A DNA stretch of 64,000 bases from Parundibacterium terreum. GTDB lineage: Bacteria > Pseudomonadota > Gammaproteobacteria > Burkholderiales > Burkholderiaceae_D. How positions within the stretch are numbered: the stretch's first letter is position 1; every line of letters starts with the position of its first letter. Position numbers and translations under genes: made by a program. The notes below the pieces were generated by a model. It was not told the DNA's origin, searched no databases, and saw nothing but the letters and a program-made list of their open reading frames with translations. The stretch spans positions 372,001 through 436,000 of the forward strand of contig NZ_BMED01000005.1 in assembly GCF_014636315.1 (NCBI RefSeq), written 5' to 3'. This document shows positions 45,501 through 54,494 of this stretch, in pieces.

Positions 45501-47783
45501 GAGGAGGCTGCCGCGCAGCGCCTTGCAGCAGATGCGCAATTGGTCAAGCTCACCCAGCAAAAACTGGATACAGAGCGGCGTGCACGCGATGAGGCAAATG
45601 CAAAACTGCAGGCAGAACAGCAGTTGAAAGACTATGCCGATGCGCGGGAAAATGTGGAGAGGCAATCGCGTATTTCCACTGAGGCGCTGTTGCATGGCGA
45701 ACAATCGTTGTATCAGGAAATGGCGGCTCACGCAGAAGCGCAGAATCTGGTTGCCCAACTGACCCAGCAGCGTTTGCTGGATGAAAAGACGGCGCACACA
45801 TTGCAGCAGCAGCGCCTGCAAGCGGAGCAGGGCGCTGCCCAGATGATGGCGCAAAGGCAAGTGGCAGAAGCGCTGGCTTGCCAGGAAGCGCAGGCCCGGG
45901 CGGCTGCAGAACAGCAGCAGCTGAACTTGGTGCAGGAAAAATTGCGGGCGGACGCTGCAGTAAAAAGCGCCGTCGAAGAGTTGAATCAGGCGGAGCAGCG
46001 TTGGATCGCCTCTTCTGCCGAAGAGGCGGACAACAAGCGCGATGCTGCGCAGGCGCTGAATGAAAAGAATCGCTTGCTGGTTGAATCTGCAATCGCCGAG
46101 AAGGCGCGTTGCGAGGCTGATCAGCAGTTGATACTGGAATTGCAAGCCAAACTGGAAGCTGAGAACAGGGAGCGCGAAGCTGTCGCGCAGCGTGCAGAGT
46201 TTGAACATGGCGTTGCTGACGTCTCTCGCCAAAGGGCTGAGCTGGAAGAGCAGGCTGCGGCGGATCTGGCAGCGAAACTTGCGGCTGAGCAGGCTTTGTT
46301 TGCGAAATCGGCAGAACATGCGGAAGCGCAGCGGGTTGCAAATGAGGCTGTGCAAGAAAAGCTGAAGGTCGCTGCCGAAGTGGCTCGCCTGGAAAATGAA
46401 AGGGCAGCAGCGGAATTGAACGCTGCTGATCTGGTGCAGCGTAAATTGGCGATGGAAAAACTGGCTTTCACTGAAGCCGGCAAGCGCCAAAAAGCGGAAC
46501 AGGAATTGCTGGCGATAGCCGAAGCGAAAGCCAGGGCCGAGCATGAAGCGAACCAGAATATCCAGGCCAGGCTTGCCAGTGAACGGGAAGCTGCCGAATT
46601 GCTTGCGCAGCAAGCACAGATCGCACAGCAGGCAGCCGAGCTGGCCGAAATCCACGCAAAGGATATGCGTGAATTGCAGCAAGCCCAATTGCAGCATGCC
46701 GATCTGGAACAGGAAAAGCTGCTTGCAACACAAGAACAGTTGCGCTTGGAGCAGGAAAAGATCGCGTTGAATGAAGCTGCACTGGCTGCGATAGAAGAAA
46801 AAATCGCCGCCGAAAAAATGATTTTTGCAGAATCCGAACAGCGCGTGCGCATGGAACAGGAACTGTGCAGGCAAAGCGAATTGCGTGCTGAGCAGGAACT
46901 GGCTGCGCGCGAAGCGTCACAAGAGCGTCTGGAACTGGAACAAGAGTTGAATGCTGCTGAAGTTAAATTCGCAGAAGAGCAAAAACAGGCATCCAAACAA
47001 ATCGCCGCTCAACTGGAGCATCAGGCACTGCAACAGCAGCAATTGATACAACTGGAAGAAGACCGTCTGGTGGCGCAGCGTCAACTGGCTGAAACCATGC
47101 AGCAACAGCAAGTGGCCGAGAGCAAGCTGTGCGAAGAAGTTCTGCAGAAGCTCGCCCTTGAGCAGGAAAACAATGCATTGCTGCAGCAGCGCCTGGAACT
47201 GGAAGCACATGCAGTAGCGACTTTGCAGGCCAGCGTTGCAGCGGAACAGGCAGCGATGGAAGTGCAGCAGGCGGCATTGATTGCAGCGCAGCAGGCAGCA
47301 GCCGAAGCCAGTGAAATGGAGCGCCAGCAACAACAGGTCCAGGCGCAACTGGAGCAAGAGACTGAGGCCGCACGCCTGCAATTGCAGCGTGAAACCGAGC
47401 AGGCAGAATCAATTGCGAAAGAATTGCTGACCCGTTTCACGCAGAAAACTGAGCAAAACCTGGTTTGGCGTCATCGCGCTGAGGCAGTTTTGTCGGAAGC
47501 CCCGGTTGCCGTGGCCTTGCCTGCAAAACGCGCCGGCAAGCTGCGCACCTCGGTATTCAGCGGTATTGCCGTTGCGGCTGGCGTGGCCGGCGTTGTTGGA
47601 TGGACTACCCTGGATTTATCCCACGCTGCCGGCTTGGGCGCCAAAGGGGCAGTGCGTACGGCTGCTGTAGCCGGAGCGATCTCTCCTGCCAAGGCGGTAG
47701 ATAGCAAGCTGAAGATGTCCTACCAATTGGCCGCTGCAACGCCTGCGGCTGATGGCAATGAATTGAAGTTGGCACAGAAATAG
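42501..47783 (+). CDS. Giant coiled-coil protein with C-terminal membrane segment, unknown function
   Basis: A 1760-residue protein starting at ATG 42501, with GGAGG 6 bases upstream. Residues 1-40 are ordinary; about 45-1650 are an almost unbroken Ala/Glu/Gln/Arg/Lys-rich helical rod with variants of [KR]LxAE, such as IQEKLQAEQKK and AQERLNAEQAA, recurring throughout. There are almost no Pro or Gly and few Cys in the rod. A single hydrophobic stretch at about 1685-1704 (VFSGIAVAAGVAGVVGW) follows a basic GKLR, and the last 55 residues are Ala-rich. No signal peptide is seen, so it is probably a cytoplasmic rod tethered to the inner membrane at its C-terminus. It is not a recognisable SMC or TolA protein: no ATPase motif and no TolA ends. 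Its neighbours are a c-di-GMP regulator and EnvZ/OmpR. Confidence 0.85.
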   Translation: MDAKALSNRLSMGNFSMDTHADLREEFHASEAPFESNSRIDVKGIREAIARVEAEARATVAAENRVLAEARARALAEDRAQVDAEAAALARQKAELDKDVLSSNRARLEAERLSRQASEARIAAANEETLELQERIKMDELARQQTEERTKSEKEANKRAAEQLEAEAELGAKAKLVAENLARETLNARNWASERFAASDAARQEAEERARADLRIAELAREREKRDREARETAEMLLKVRTETLQLTKERDDADAMALEFAINRAPIEVRAREDALARVAMEQEHEAMARARVESERRATEAIQMRLQAETELRNAAAKREQAELIAAATAQARRDAEESIRQVTESRITAERELQSTAMHRIEAEQLADEEARIRLEAETAATAEARRRAMLEQHAGQAAQQRAQEEQRAAMLAKERADRESESLSLAREQAESEQQALAASTLHVELLKKTSVAAAQAAEAALELAHAEQSRVEAEQKVARTIQEKLQAEQKKVEQAEEAARLEQVRINLLKEQQEVEAQVKLAREKECAAEQAILEKNQEQAELQQQIAALAVKKEEDAAELLRLEQQRANDEQKAAELMRDKLEVERKRAGAVQQVILATQEKLSLEQAAQTEAEARLQAEEEAQAVAQARALHEKEARMALEATATAEKHALEQAEQLAEMQKKAAKLALVKARQAVELGKAEQVRLQAEHEAVVAAQQKLEAERAAAEEVIARAVIDREHAAVFHQRQQQEAAAKEARQAMLQAEQLRLEKMTEHAELQRESSTIAQTKVAEALELGKTLRLRAESEKRALAVVEQKLAAEKQLIIELEQKAAQEQQQLDVCNAKLRAEQETLAATAIKLEAGKKLLAQNQAQAKSEQELALALSAKASVAEQLANAEKEKALAQQRNVAILQEQLQAEQERARIEQLQMQAAQERLNAEQAALADAAARAQAEQLQAELAAARAVAEQQAKGAAQAKLAQEQELHGRVKAFAEVQHQARELLVAKMHKVAELEEAAAQRLAADAQLVKLTQQKLDTERRARDEANAKLQAEQQLKDYADARENVERQSRISTEALLHGEQSLYQEMAAHAEAQNLVAQLTQQRLLDEKTAHTLQQQRLQAEQGAAQMMAQRQVAEALACQEAQARAAAEQQQLNLVQEKLRADAAVKSAVEELNQAEQRWIASSAEEADNKRDAAQALNEKNRLLVESAIAEKARCEADQQLILELQAKLEAENREREAVAQRAEFEHGVADVSRQRAELEEQAAADLAAKLAAEQALFAKSAEHAEAQRVANEAVQEKLKVAAEVARLENERAAAELNAADLVQRKLAMEKLAFTEAGKRQKAEQELLAIAEAKARAEHEANQNIQARLASEREAAELLAQQAQIAQQAAELAEIHAKDMRELQQAQLQHADLEQEKLLATQEQLRLEQEKIALNEAALAAIEEKIAAEKMIFAESEQRVRMEQELCRQSELRAEQELAAREASQERLELEQELNAAEVKFAEEQKQASKQIAAQLEHQALQQQQLIQLEEDRLVAQRQLAETMQQQQVAESKLCEEVLQKLALEQENNALLQQRLELEAHAVATLQASVAAEQAAMEVQQAALIAAQQAAAEASEMERQQQQVQAQLEQETEAARLQLQRETEQAESIAKELLTRFTQKTEQNLVWRHRAEAVLSEAPVAVALPAKRAGKLRTSVFSGIAVAAGVAGVVGWTTLDLSHAAGLGAKGAVRTAAVAGAISPAKAVDSKLKMSYQLAAATPAADGNELKLAQK

Positions 47784-47819
47784 GCACAATGCGCTGACTT
47801 TAAGGAAGGCTAAACGACT

Positions 47820-47853
47820 AACGGCTGCCCAGAAATGGGCAGCCGTTTTTTTA
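47820..47853 (+). terminator. Terminator after the giant coiled-coil gene
   Basis: An 11-bp perfect stem AACGGCTGCCC/GGGCAGCCGTT with a 6-nt loop, followed by a T run. It lies between the coiled-coil gene and the convergent envZ. Confidence 0.92.
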
Positions 47854-47944
47854 ATCAGTCTGCAAAAAGGTGGCCGTGGATATCGGTGGCCAGGTTTCCA
47901 GTCCTGGTGCGCAGCCTTAGTTCGCAGCCTTAGTTGCAAGCTTA

Positions 47945-49291
47945 TTACGGAAAGGCGATCAGCACCATGAAGCCGCCATTCGGATGGTTGGATATCCTGA
48001 GCTTGCCATGGTGGCGCTTGACGATGCGCTCCACGATAGCCAGCCCCAGGCCGGAGCCGTTAGCCTGGCCACGCGCTGCGTCCAGCCTGGTAAATGGTCT
48101 CAGCAGGCGTGGCAGGTCGGCCTCGGGCACGCCTTGGCCGTGGTCGCGGAAACTGAGCATGATGCCCTGTTTCTTTTCCTTGTTCTTGTAGCTGGTGCGG
48201 ATATCAATGTGGGTGAAAGCGGTGTCGGCGGTTTTGCCGTAGCGCCGTGCATTTTCGATAATATTGGTAAACAAGCGGTGCAGTTCAACCGTGTTTCCCT
48301 GAATTTCCATGTTCGGATGAATCGCTGCACGGACTATGATGTCGCTTTGCCGGGAGTATTCTTCAATGATCTGCTCCAGCATATCGCTGAGGCTGACAAA
48401 TTCAAAGTTCAGCTCTTCAGACGGTTTTGCGTAGACCAGGAACTGTCCTATGATGGCGTCCATCTGGCTCAGGTCGGACTGCATGCCCAGCCGGGCGTCA
48501 TCGGTCAGGCTGGCCATTTCAACTTCAAGCTGCATGCGCGCCAGCGGCGTGCGCAAGTCGTGCGAGATACCTGCCAAAATCACCGCGCGGTCTGATTCTA
48601 TACGCACAAGATCTTCCACCATCTGGTTGAAGCTGATATTGGTTTCCTTGATTTCGTTCGGACCTGCTTCAGGTAGCGGCTTGGGCTGTTTGCCTTTGGC
48701 CAGCATGCGGGCGGCAGCGCTAAGGCGGGCCAGCGGCTCATTAATCAGCTTGGAAATGAAGGCCGCGCCGAGCAAGGTCAGGAACAGGGTAATCGCCGCC
48801 CAGCCCAGCAATTGCAGGCCGGTCGCAGGTTCCAGCCGGCCTTCATCCAGTTTTAGCCAGTATTGGTCGCCGTCGATTTCGAAACTGATCCAGAAGCCCG
48901 GAACATTGTTCATCTTCTTGGCAAAGCGGGTATCTTCACCCAGGCGCTCCCGCACCAGGCTTTGCAGTTCCCGGTAGATGGGAGTTTCTTCCGGCGGGTC
49001 TATCTTGTCCGTATCCTCCAGCAAATAGATACGTATGCCCTCATTGCTGGCCAGATCAATCAGCAATTCCGTGCGTTTGTCGGGAGCGGAGTGGGTGAGA
49101 GCGGCGCGGGTAATCGTGACGACAGAAACGATCTGGGCCGCGATCTGCTGCGCTCGCGGGGTGCGTTCCACCATGCGAAAGCTCGCAAACCAGGCCGCCA
49201 TACTGCTCATGACCAGAAAGGTCAGCAAAAAGAATGTGCGCCAGAACAGCCCGCTCAGGAGCCAGTCAAAACTGTTTAAATAGGCGCGCAT
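47945..49291 (-). CDS. envZ: EnvZ-like sensor histidine kinase
   Basis: Membrane sensor partner of OmpR. The 448-residue protein has TM1 (about 16-38), a periplasmic sensor region (40-155), TM2 (about 160-182), HAMP, HisKA with His244 in GISHDLRTPLARM, and HATPase with ENARRYGK, RDHGQGVP and GSGLGLAIVERIV. In E. coli EnvZ responds to osmolality and acidity; the stimulus here is not visible. It lies 47 bp downstream of ompR on the same strand and is almost surely co-transcribed. Confidence 0.92.
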   Translation of the reverse strand: MRAYLNSFDWLLSGLFWRTFFLLTFLVMSSMAAWFASFRMVERTPRAQQIAAQIVSVVTITRAALTHSAPDKRTELLIDLASNEGIRIYLLEDTDKIDPPEETPIYRELQSLVRERLGEDTRFAKKMNNVPGFWISFEIDGDQYWLKLDEGRLEPATGLQLLGWAAITLFLTLLGAAFISKLINEPLARLSAAARMLAKGKQPKPLPEAGPNEIKETNISFNQMVEDLVRIESDRAVILAGISHDLRTPLARMQLEVEMASLTDDARLGMQSDLSQMDAIIGQFLVYAKPSEELNFEFVSLSDMLEQIIEEYSRQSDIIVRAAIHPNMEIQGNTVELHRLFTNIIENARRYGKTADTAFTHIDIRTSYKNKEKKQGIMLSFRDHGQGVPEADLPRLLRPFTRLDAARGQANGSGLGLAIVERIVKRHHGKLRISNHPNGGFMVLIAFP

Positions 49292-49338
49292 TCACATTTG
49301 GGCGGCAAGGTCTCGATGAAAATCGCTAACGATACTGT

Positions 49339-50103
49339 TTATTGACGGGATTGGCCGTCAGGGATAAACACATAGCCCAGGCCCCATACAGTTTGTATGT
49401 ACAGGGGATTGGATGGGTCCGGCTCTATCAGTTTGCGCAATCTTGAGATTTGCACGTCCAGGCTGCGATCAAATACCTCATATTCGCGGCCACGGGCCAA
49501 TTCCATCAATTTCTCGCGCGATAGCGGCTGCCTTGCGTGGCGGGCAAATACCTTCAGCACAGAAAACTCGCCGGTAGTCAGGGCGATATTTTCACCGTTC
49601 TTTTTCAGCGTGCGGGTTGCCAGATCCAGTACAAAGTCGCCGAACTCAAAAGATTGCGGACCATCGGAGGGGGCGCCAGGCAATTCATCGGGGGTCTTGC
49701 GGCGCAGTACAGCGTTGATCCTGGCGACCAGTTCGCGTGGGCTGAAAGGTTTTGGCAGATAGTCGTCCGCGCCCATTTCCAGGCCGATGATGCGGTCCAC
49801 TTCTTCGCCTTTGGCGGTCAGCATGATGATGGGAGTCTGGTCGCCGGCACCGCGCAGGCGGCGGCAAATTGCCAGGCCGTCTTCTCCAGGCAGCATCAGG
49901 TCCAGCACCAGCAAGTCATAGCGCTCGCGTATCCATAATTTGTTCATGGCCTGCGCGTTTTCCGCGCTGACGACGTTGAAGCCTTGCTCAGTCAGATAGC
50001 GCCGCAGCAGGTCACGCAGGCGAACGTCGTCGTCTACTACGAGGATTTTTGCTTTCGGTCCGCTATTGGCGGCGTTGTCGGGGTTGTTATCTATAGTATT
50101 CAT
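49339..50103 (-). CDS. ompR: OmpR-family response regulator
   Basis: A 254-residue transcription factor. The receiver (about 18-135) has the acidic pocket Asp24-26 and phosphoacceptor Asp68 in LLVLDLMLPGEDG, then MLTAKGEEVDRIIGLEMGADDYLPKPF. The C-terminal winged helix (about 150-245) has LTTGEFSVLKVFARHARQPLSREKL, DVQISRLRKLIE and VWGLGYVF. All this is typical OmpR. The N-terminus carries about 15 extra residues. Upstream are TTAC repeats with near 10-bp phasing, like an OmpR binding array, so autoregulation is plausible. Confidence 0.93.
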   Translation of the reverse strand: MNTIDNNPDNAANSGPKAKILVVDDDVRLRDLLRRYLTEQGFNVVSAENAQAMNKLWIRERYDLLVLDLMLPGEDGLAICRRLRGAGDQTPIIMLTAKGEEVDRIIGLEMGADDYLPKPFSPRELVARINAVLRRKTPDELPGAPSDGPQSFEFGDFVLDLATRTLKKNGENIALTTGEFSVLKVFARHARQPLSREKLMELARGREYEVFDRSLDVQISRLRKLIEPDPSNPLYIQTVWGLGYVFIPDGQSRQ

Positions 50104-50110
50104 AGGGGTA

Positions 50111-50178
50111 TGTTACTGTCAGAAACAAATTTGATCGTCATATTTTGTTAATCCATTACAAACTGTTACACACTTTAC
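50111..50178. promoter_or_regulatory. Phased TTAC repeats upstream of ompR
   Basis: TTAC occurs at 50113, 50156, 50166 and 50175, with TTAA at 50148, giving near 10-bp spacing in the last part (CATTAC, TGTTAC, CTTTAC). OmpR binds tandem 10-bp direct half-sites, so this may be an autoregulatory array. Confidence 0.35.
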
Positions 50179-50360
50179 CGATTTGGCTGGAGGATTGCGA
50201 ACAGCAGCGCATAAACTAACATCAAATAATTTATTTGAATGTCCAGCGTTGGATTTAAGCATAAAACCGTCGCTTTATGCTGGCCTCCCACGATGTACTT
50301 AGAGCATAATTGCTGCGTTGACACAAAAGATTTCTTGATCATTCATAGCTAGGAAGTCGC

Positions 50361-50723
50361 TTGTTTGCGAAAAACGGAATGGATATAAGACGTTCACAAC
50401 TTGTTTTCTTTTTGCTGCTGCAGACAGTTAGCCTGACTGCGCTCGCCGAGCCTGGCCGCTTTGGCGGCTTTTTCTCGTTCGGAAAAAGCAAGGCCCCTGA
50501 GCACAGGGAAGAGCAAGTCCAGCGCGCAGCAGACAAGAAAATGGAAAAAGAGGCCCTGGTCGAACAGCGCAACGAGGCCAAGCGCCAGGCTGCACCAGCC
50601 GGCCCATCCAATGGCGGCGGCGAAGCTACTCAAAAACGCAGCCGCATGACGCCTGATGAGCGCCGCGCACTGCGCCGCCAGATCAATGATGCGGGACACG
50701 ATATCTACGTCCCTGGGCGCTAG
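50361..50723 (+). CDS. Small exported protein of unknown function
   Basis: A protein of about 120 residues. The N-terminus (RRSQLVFFLLLQTVSLTALAEPG) is a signal peptide, probably cut after ALA. The mature part is highly charged and low complexity, with a conserved-looking end RMTPDERRALRRQINDAGHDIY, a pattern I have seen in small betaproteobacterial exported proteins. The TTG at 50361 has AGGAA 5 bases upstream; ATG 50379 is an alternative with no spacing to its GGA. Function unknown. Confidence 0.65.
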   Translation: MFAKNGMDIRRSQLVFFLLLQTVSLTALAEPGRFGGFFSFGKSKAPEHREEQVQRAADKKMEKEALVEQRNEAKRQAAPAGPSNGGGEATQKRSRMTPDERRALRRQINDAGHDIYVPGR

Positions 50724-50783
50724 TTCGCTGCCGTACTCCCGTCTCTGCCAATCAGTTCACAGCAATATCATTCAGTCATTCAT

Positions 50784-50814
50784 GACTGCGGCCGGGTTTG
50801 ATCCGGTCGCAGTC
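50784..50814. terminator. Hairpin between the exported protein gene and smpB
   Basis: GACTGCGGCCGG/CCGGTCGCAGTC with one G-T pair, between two convergent genes. It is GC-rich with no strong T-tract on either side; a probable but not certain terminator. Confidence 0.5.
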
Positions 50815-50827
50815 TTCACCAGCATTT

Positions 50828-51277
50828 TTAACGCCTGTGCTGCTTCATCACTTTTTGTTGCTCTCTTTGCCAGTCGCGTTCTTTTTCTGATTCCCGCTTG
50901 TCGTGCTGTTTCTTGCCTTTGGCAAGGCCGATCTGGCATTTGATCATGCCTTTGCTGAAGTGCATATCCAGCGGAACCAGTGTATATCCGGCGCGCTCCA
51001 CCTTGCCGATCAGCTTGTTGATCTCGGCGGCATTGAGCAGCAGTTTGCGCGTCCTGACGGAATCAGGGTGAATATGCGTAGACGCAGTGGGCAGGGCGCC
51101 TATATGCGCGCCAAACAAAAAAATCTCGCCGTTGCGAACGATGACGTAGGCTTCTTTGAGTTGAGCGCGCCCGGCTCGGATGGCTTTGACTTCCCATCCT
51201 TGTAATACGACCCCGGCCTCGAATTGTTCTTCGATAAAATAGTCGTGAAAGGCTTTTTTGTTATCAGCAATGCTCAT
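50828..51277 (-). CDS. smpB: SsrA-binding protein SmpB
   Basis: Delivers tmRNA to stalled ribosomes in trans-translation. The 149-residue beta-barrel protein starts [15 protein letters not shown], with [21 protein letters not shown], then [16 protein letters not shown], and the basic C-terminal tail [17 protein letters not shown] that enters the decoding site. The tmRNA gene is not in this window. It is divergent from ratA, the typical proteobacterial layout. Confidence 0.96.
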   Translation of the reverse strand: MSIADNKKAFHDYFIEEQFEAGVVLQGWEVKAIRAGRAQLKEAYVIVRNGEIFLFGAHIGALPTASTHIHPDSVRTRKLLLNAAEINKLIGKVERAGYTLVPLDMHFSKGMIKCQIGLAKGKKQHDKRESEKERDWQREQQKVMKQHRR

Positions 51278-51420
51278 GCAGTTTTAAGAATATTTCTATT
51301 TCGGCCTAAAAAATCCCGTTTTAAGTTTCATTTCGGGCTGACTTGCGTGTTTTTTTGACGAGGAAACAGAGTGAGTCGGTTAAAATTTCGAATTGTGATT
51401 CTACCAAATGGTTCTTATTG

Positions 51421-51852
51421 ATGGCAGTCGTACATAAAACAGTTTTTGTCGGGTATAGCGCAGCGCAAATGTTTGCGCTGGTCGACGGGGTGGAGAACTA
51501 CCCCCAGTTTCTGCCGTGGTGCGGTGAAGTCCACGTCAAGGAAAGAACCGATGATACATTGATTGCAACACTGTCCATCAACTATCATGGCATAAAACAG
51601 CGTTTTACGACGCAAAACAAGAACAACCCGCCACACTCGATGGAAATGGGCCTGGTTGACGGACCCTTCAAGCAGCTAAGCGGCCGCTGGAAGTTTACCG
51701 AATTGCGGCCGGACGCCTGCAAGATAGAGTTTGACCTGAGCTATGAATTTTCCAGCAAGCTGCTGGAACATCTGATCGGCCCTGTGTTCGGCAAAATCGC
51801 CAACAGTTTCGTTGACTCTTTTTGTGCCCGTGCAGAGACTTTATATGGCTGA
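51421..51852 (+). CDS. ratA: RatA/COQ10-type START-domain protein
   Basis: A 143-residue polyketide-cyclase/START-domain protein. In E. coli RatA was described as a toxin that blocks 70S assembly, while related COQ10 proteins bind ubiquinone. The start MAVVHKTVFVGYSAAQMFALVDGVENYPQFLPWCG at 51421 fits the family; the longer open frame upstream does not. Other landmarks are NPPHSMEMGLVDGPF and LEHLIGPVFGKIANSFVDSF. Its stop overlaps the ratB start by 8 bp. Confidence 0.92.
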   Translation: MAVVHKTVFVGYSAAQMFALVDGVENYPQFLPWCGEVHVKERTDDTLIATLSINYHGIKQRFTTQNKNNPPHSMEMGLVDGPFKQLSGRWKFTELRPDACKIEFDLSYEFSSKLLEHLIGPVFGKIANSFVDSFCARAETLYG

Positions 51853-52150
51853 TGCCGGATTTATCAAGGTCCAGGTTTGTTATGCCGCTATCAATGGCAT
51901 AACTTTGCTGGATTTGACGATGCCTGCCGGCGCTACGCTGTCAGATGCTGTCACGCGTAGCGGCATACTGCTAAAACATCCGGAAATTGACATCGAGGTC
52001 CATAGAATGGGCGTATATGGCAAATTAAAAGCCGCGGACGCGCCATTGCATGACGGCGACAGGGTAGAAATCTATCGCCCCCTGATCGCCGACCCCAAGG
52101 AAGCGCGCCGGCGCCGGGCCGGCAAGCAGAAAGTGGAGCGGCAGGCCTAG
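51845..52150 (+). CDS. ratB: RnfH-family ubiquitin-fold protein RatB
   Basis: A 101-residue RnfH/UPF0125 protein with a beta-grasp fold. Visible are the N-terminal strand IKVQVCYA, LTMPAGATLSDAVTRSGIL, VGVYGK-like RMGVYGKLKAADAPLHDGDRVEIYRPLIADPKEARRRRA, and a basic tail. It overlaps ratA by 8 bp and is translationally coupled. The role is unclear even in E. coli; pairing with ratA is conserved. Confidence 0.9.
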   Translation: MADAGFIKVQVCYAAINGITLLDLTMPAGATLSDAVTRSGILLKHPEIDIEVHRMGVYGKLKAADAPLHDGDRVEIYRPLIADPKEARRRRAGKQKVERQA

Positions 52151-52184
52151 GCCGGGCCGCCTACATCGTTAATTTACAATCCAG

Positions 52185-52685
52185 TTATTTACAATCTGCG
52201 GTGGTGCGCCTGGCATCGGCAAGTTCTTTGGCTCGTTGCTCGTCCGTCAAGTAGCTTCTTTCGCCTTTGCTATCGGTAGTCGCAATGCGCACGCCTGATT
52301 CCAGCGATTTCTGATAGGAGCTGGCGCGCTCGCAATTGGTTTTTTTCTGGCTGGCGATGCGCTTTTCTTCTTCCGCTTTCTTGTCTTTCTCCGCTTGTTC
52401 AGCCTTGCGTTTCATGAAGTCTTCATTTCTGCTGGCCGTGGTTACCGGCTTCGGTGCCTGATCAGCGTCCGGGGCAGGCGCCGCGTTGTCCTGGGATGGG
52501 GCTTCAATGCTGGCCTTGCCGGGCGATTTCAGGATGCGGTTATTGGGCACCGACTTGGGCGGCGGTGTATCGGAATACTGCTTGACTCCCTTTTCATCCA
52601 CCCAGACATACTGGGCAAAGGCGGAGGCGCAGACAAAAAAGGACATCAATACTGAGAAAACGAGTTTTTTTTGATATTTTTGCAT
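52185..52685 (-). CDS. Exported DUF4124-domain protein
   Basis: A 166-residue secreted protein. A signal peptide (KKLVFSVLMSFFVCASAFA) is followed at once by a DUF4124 segment with YVWVDEKGVKQYSDTPPP. The rest is a Pro/Ala-rich linker and a Lys/Glu/Ala-rich coiled stretch (MKRKAEQAEKDKKAEEEKR), with two Cys (NCERAS and TADCK) near the end. DUF4124 is common in beta- and gammaproteobacterial envelope proteins, with no known activity. Confidence 0.85.
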   Translation of the reverse strand: MQKYQKKLVFSVLMSFFVCASAFAQYVWVDEKGVKQYSDTPPPKSVPNNRILKSPGKASIEAPSQDNAAPAPDADQAPKPVTTASRNEDFMKRKAEQAEKDKKAEEEKRIASQKKTNCERASSYQKSLESGVRIATTDSKGERSYLTDEQRAKELADARRTTADCK

Positions 52686-52800
52686 GGATCGTTATTCCGA
52701 AAGGGCTAGTCTGGCTTTTTGGGCGATAGACCGAAAAGCCGGGTTTGAAAGAAATTTGCTAGAGTTTTACACGGTTAAAGACGTCTCGGCAAGTTTTCTG

Positions 52801-54293
<1,493 letters not shown>

Positions 54294-54494
54294 GGTAATC
54301 GTAGTAGTCTTGCCGAACGTAAAAAAGGCGGCGGGAAACCGGTGGGGGCATTGCTTAAAAAGCAAAATACTTTCCCTTTATTCGCTTAGCGGCGATAACG
54401 GCGGCTTGTTACGGCGCCGGTGGGGGATTGGGCCTTGCGCAGGGTTTTCCGCCGGCACTCAAGCTATCCGGTTTTCATAAAGGTTCTGCACGGT

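Noticed and set aside
51421-52150. ratA-ratB as a genuine toxin-antitoxin module
   Set aside because: The names come from E. coli work, but the pair is conserved and chromosomal, and the COQ10/START fold suggests a quinone-related role; sequence alone does not support an addiction module.
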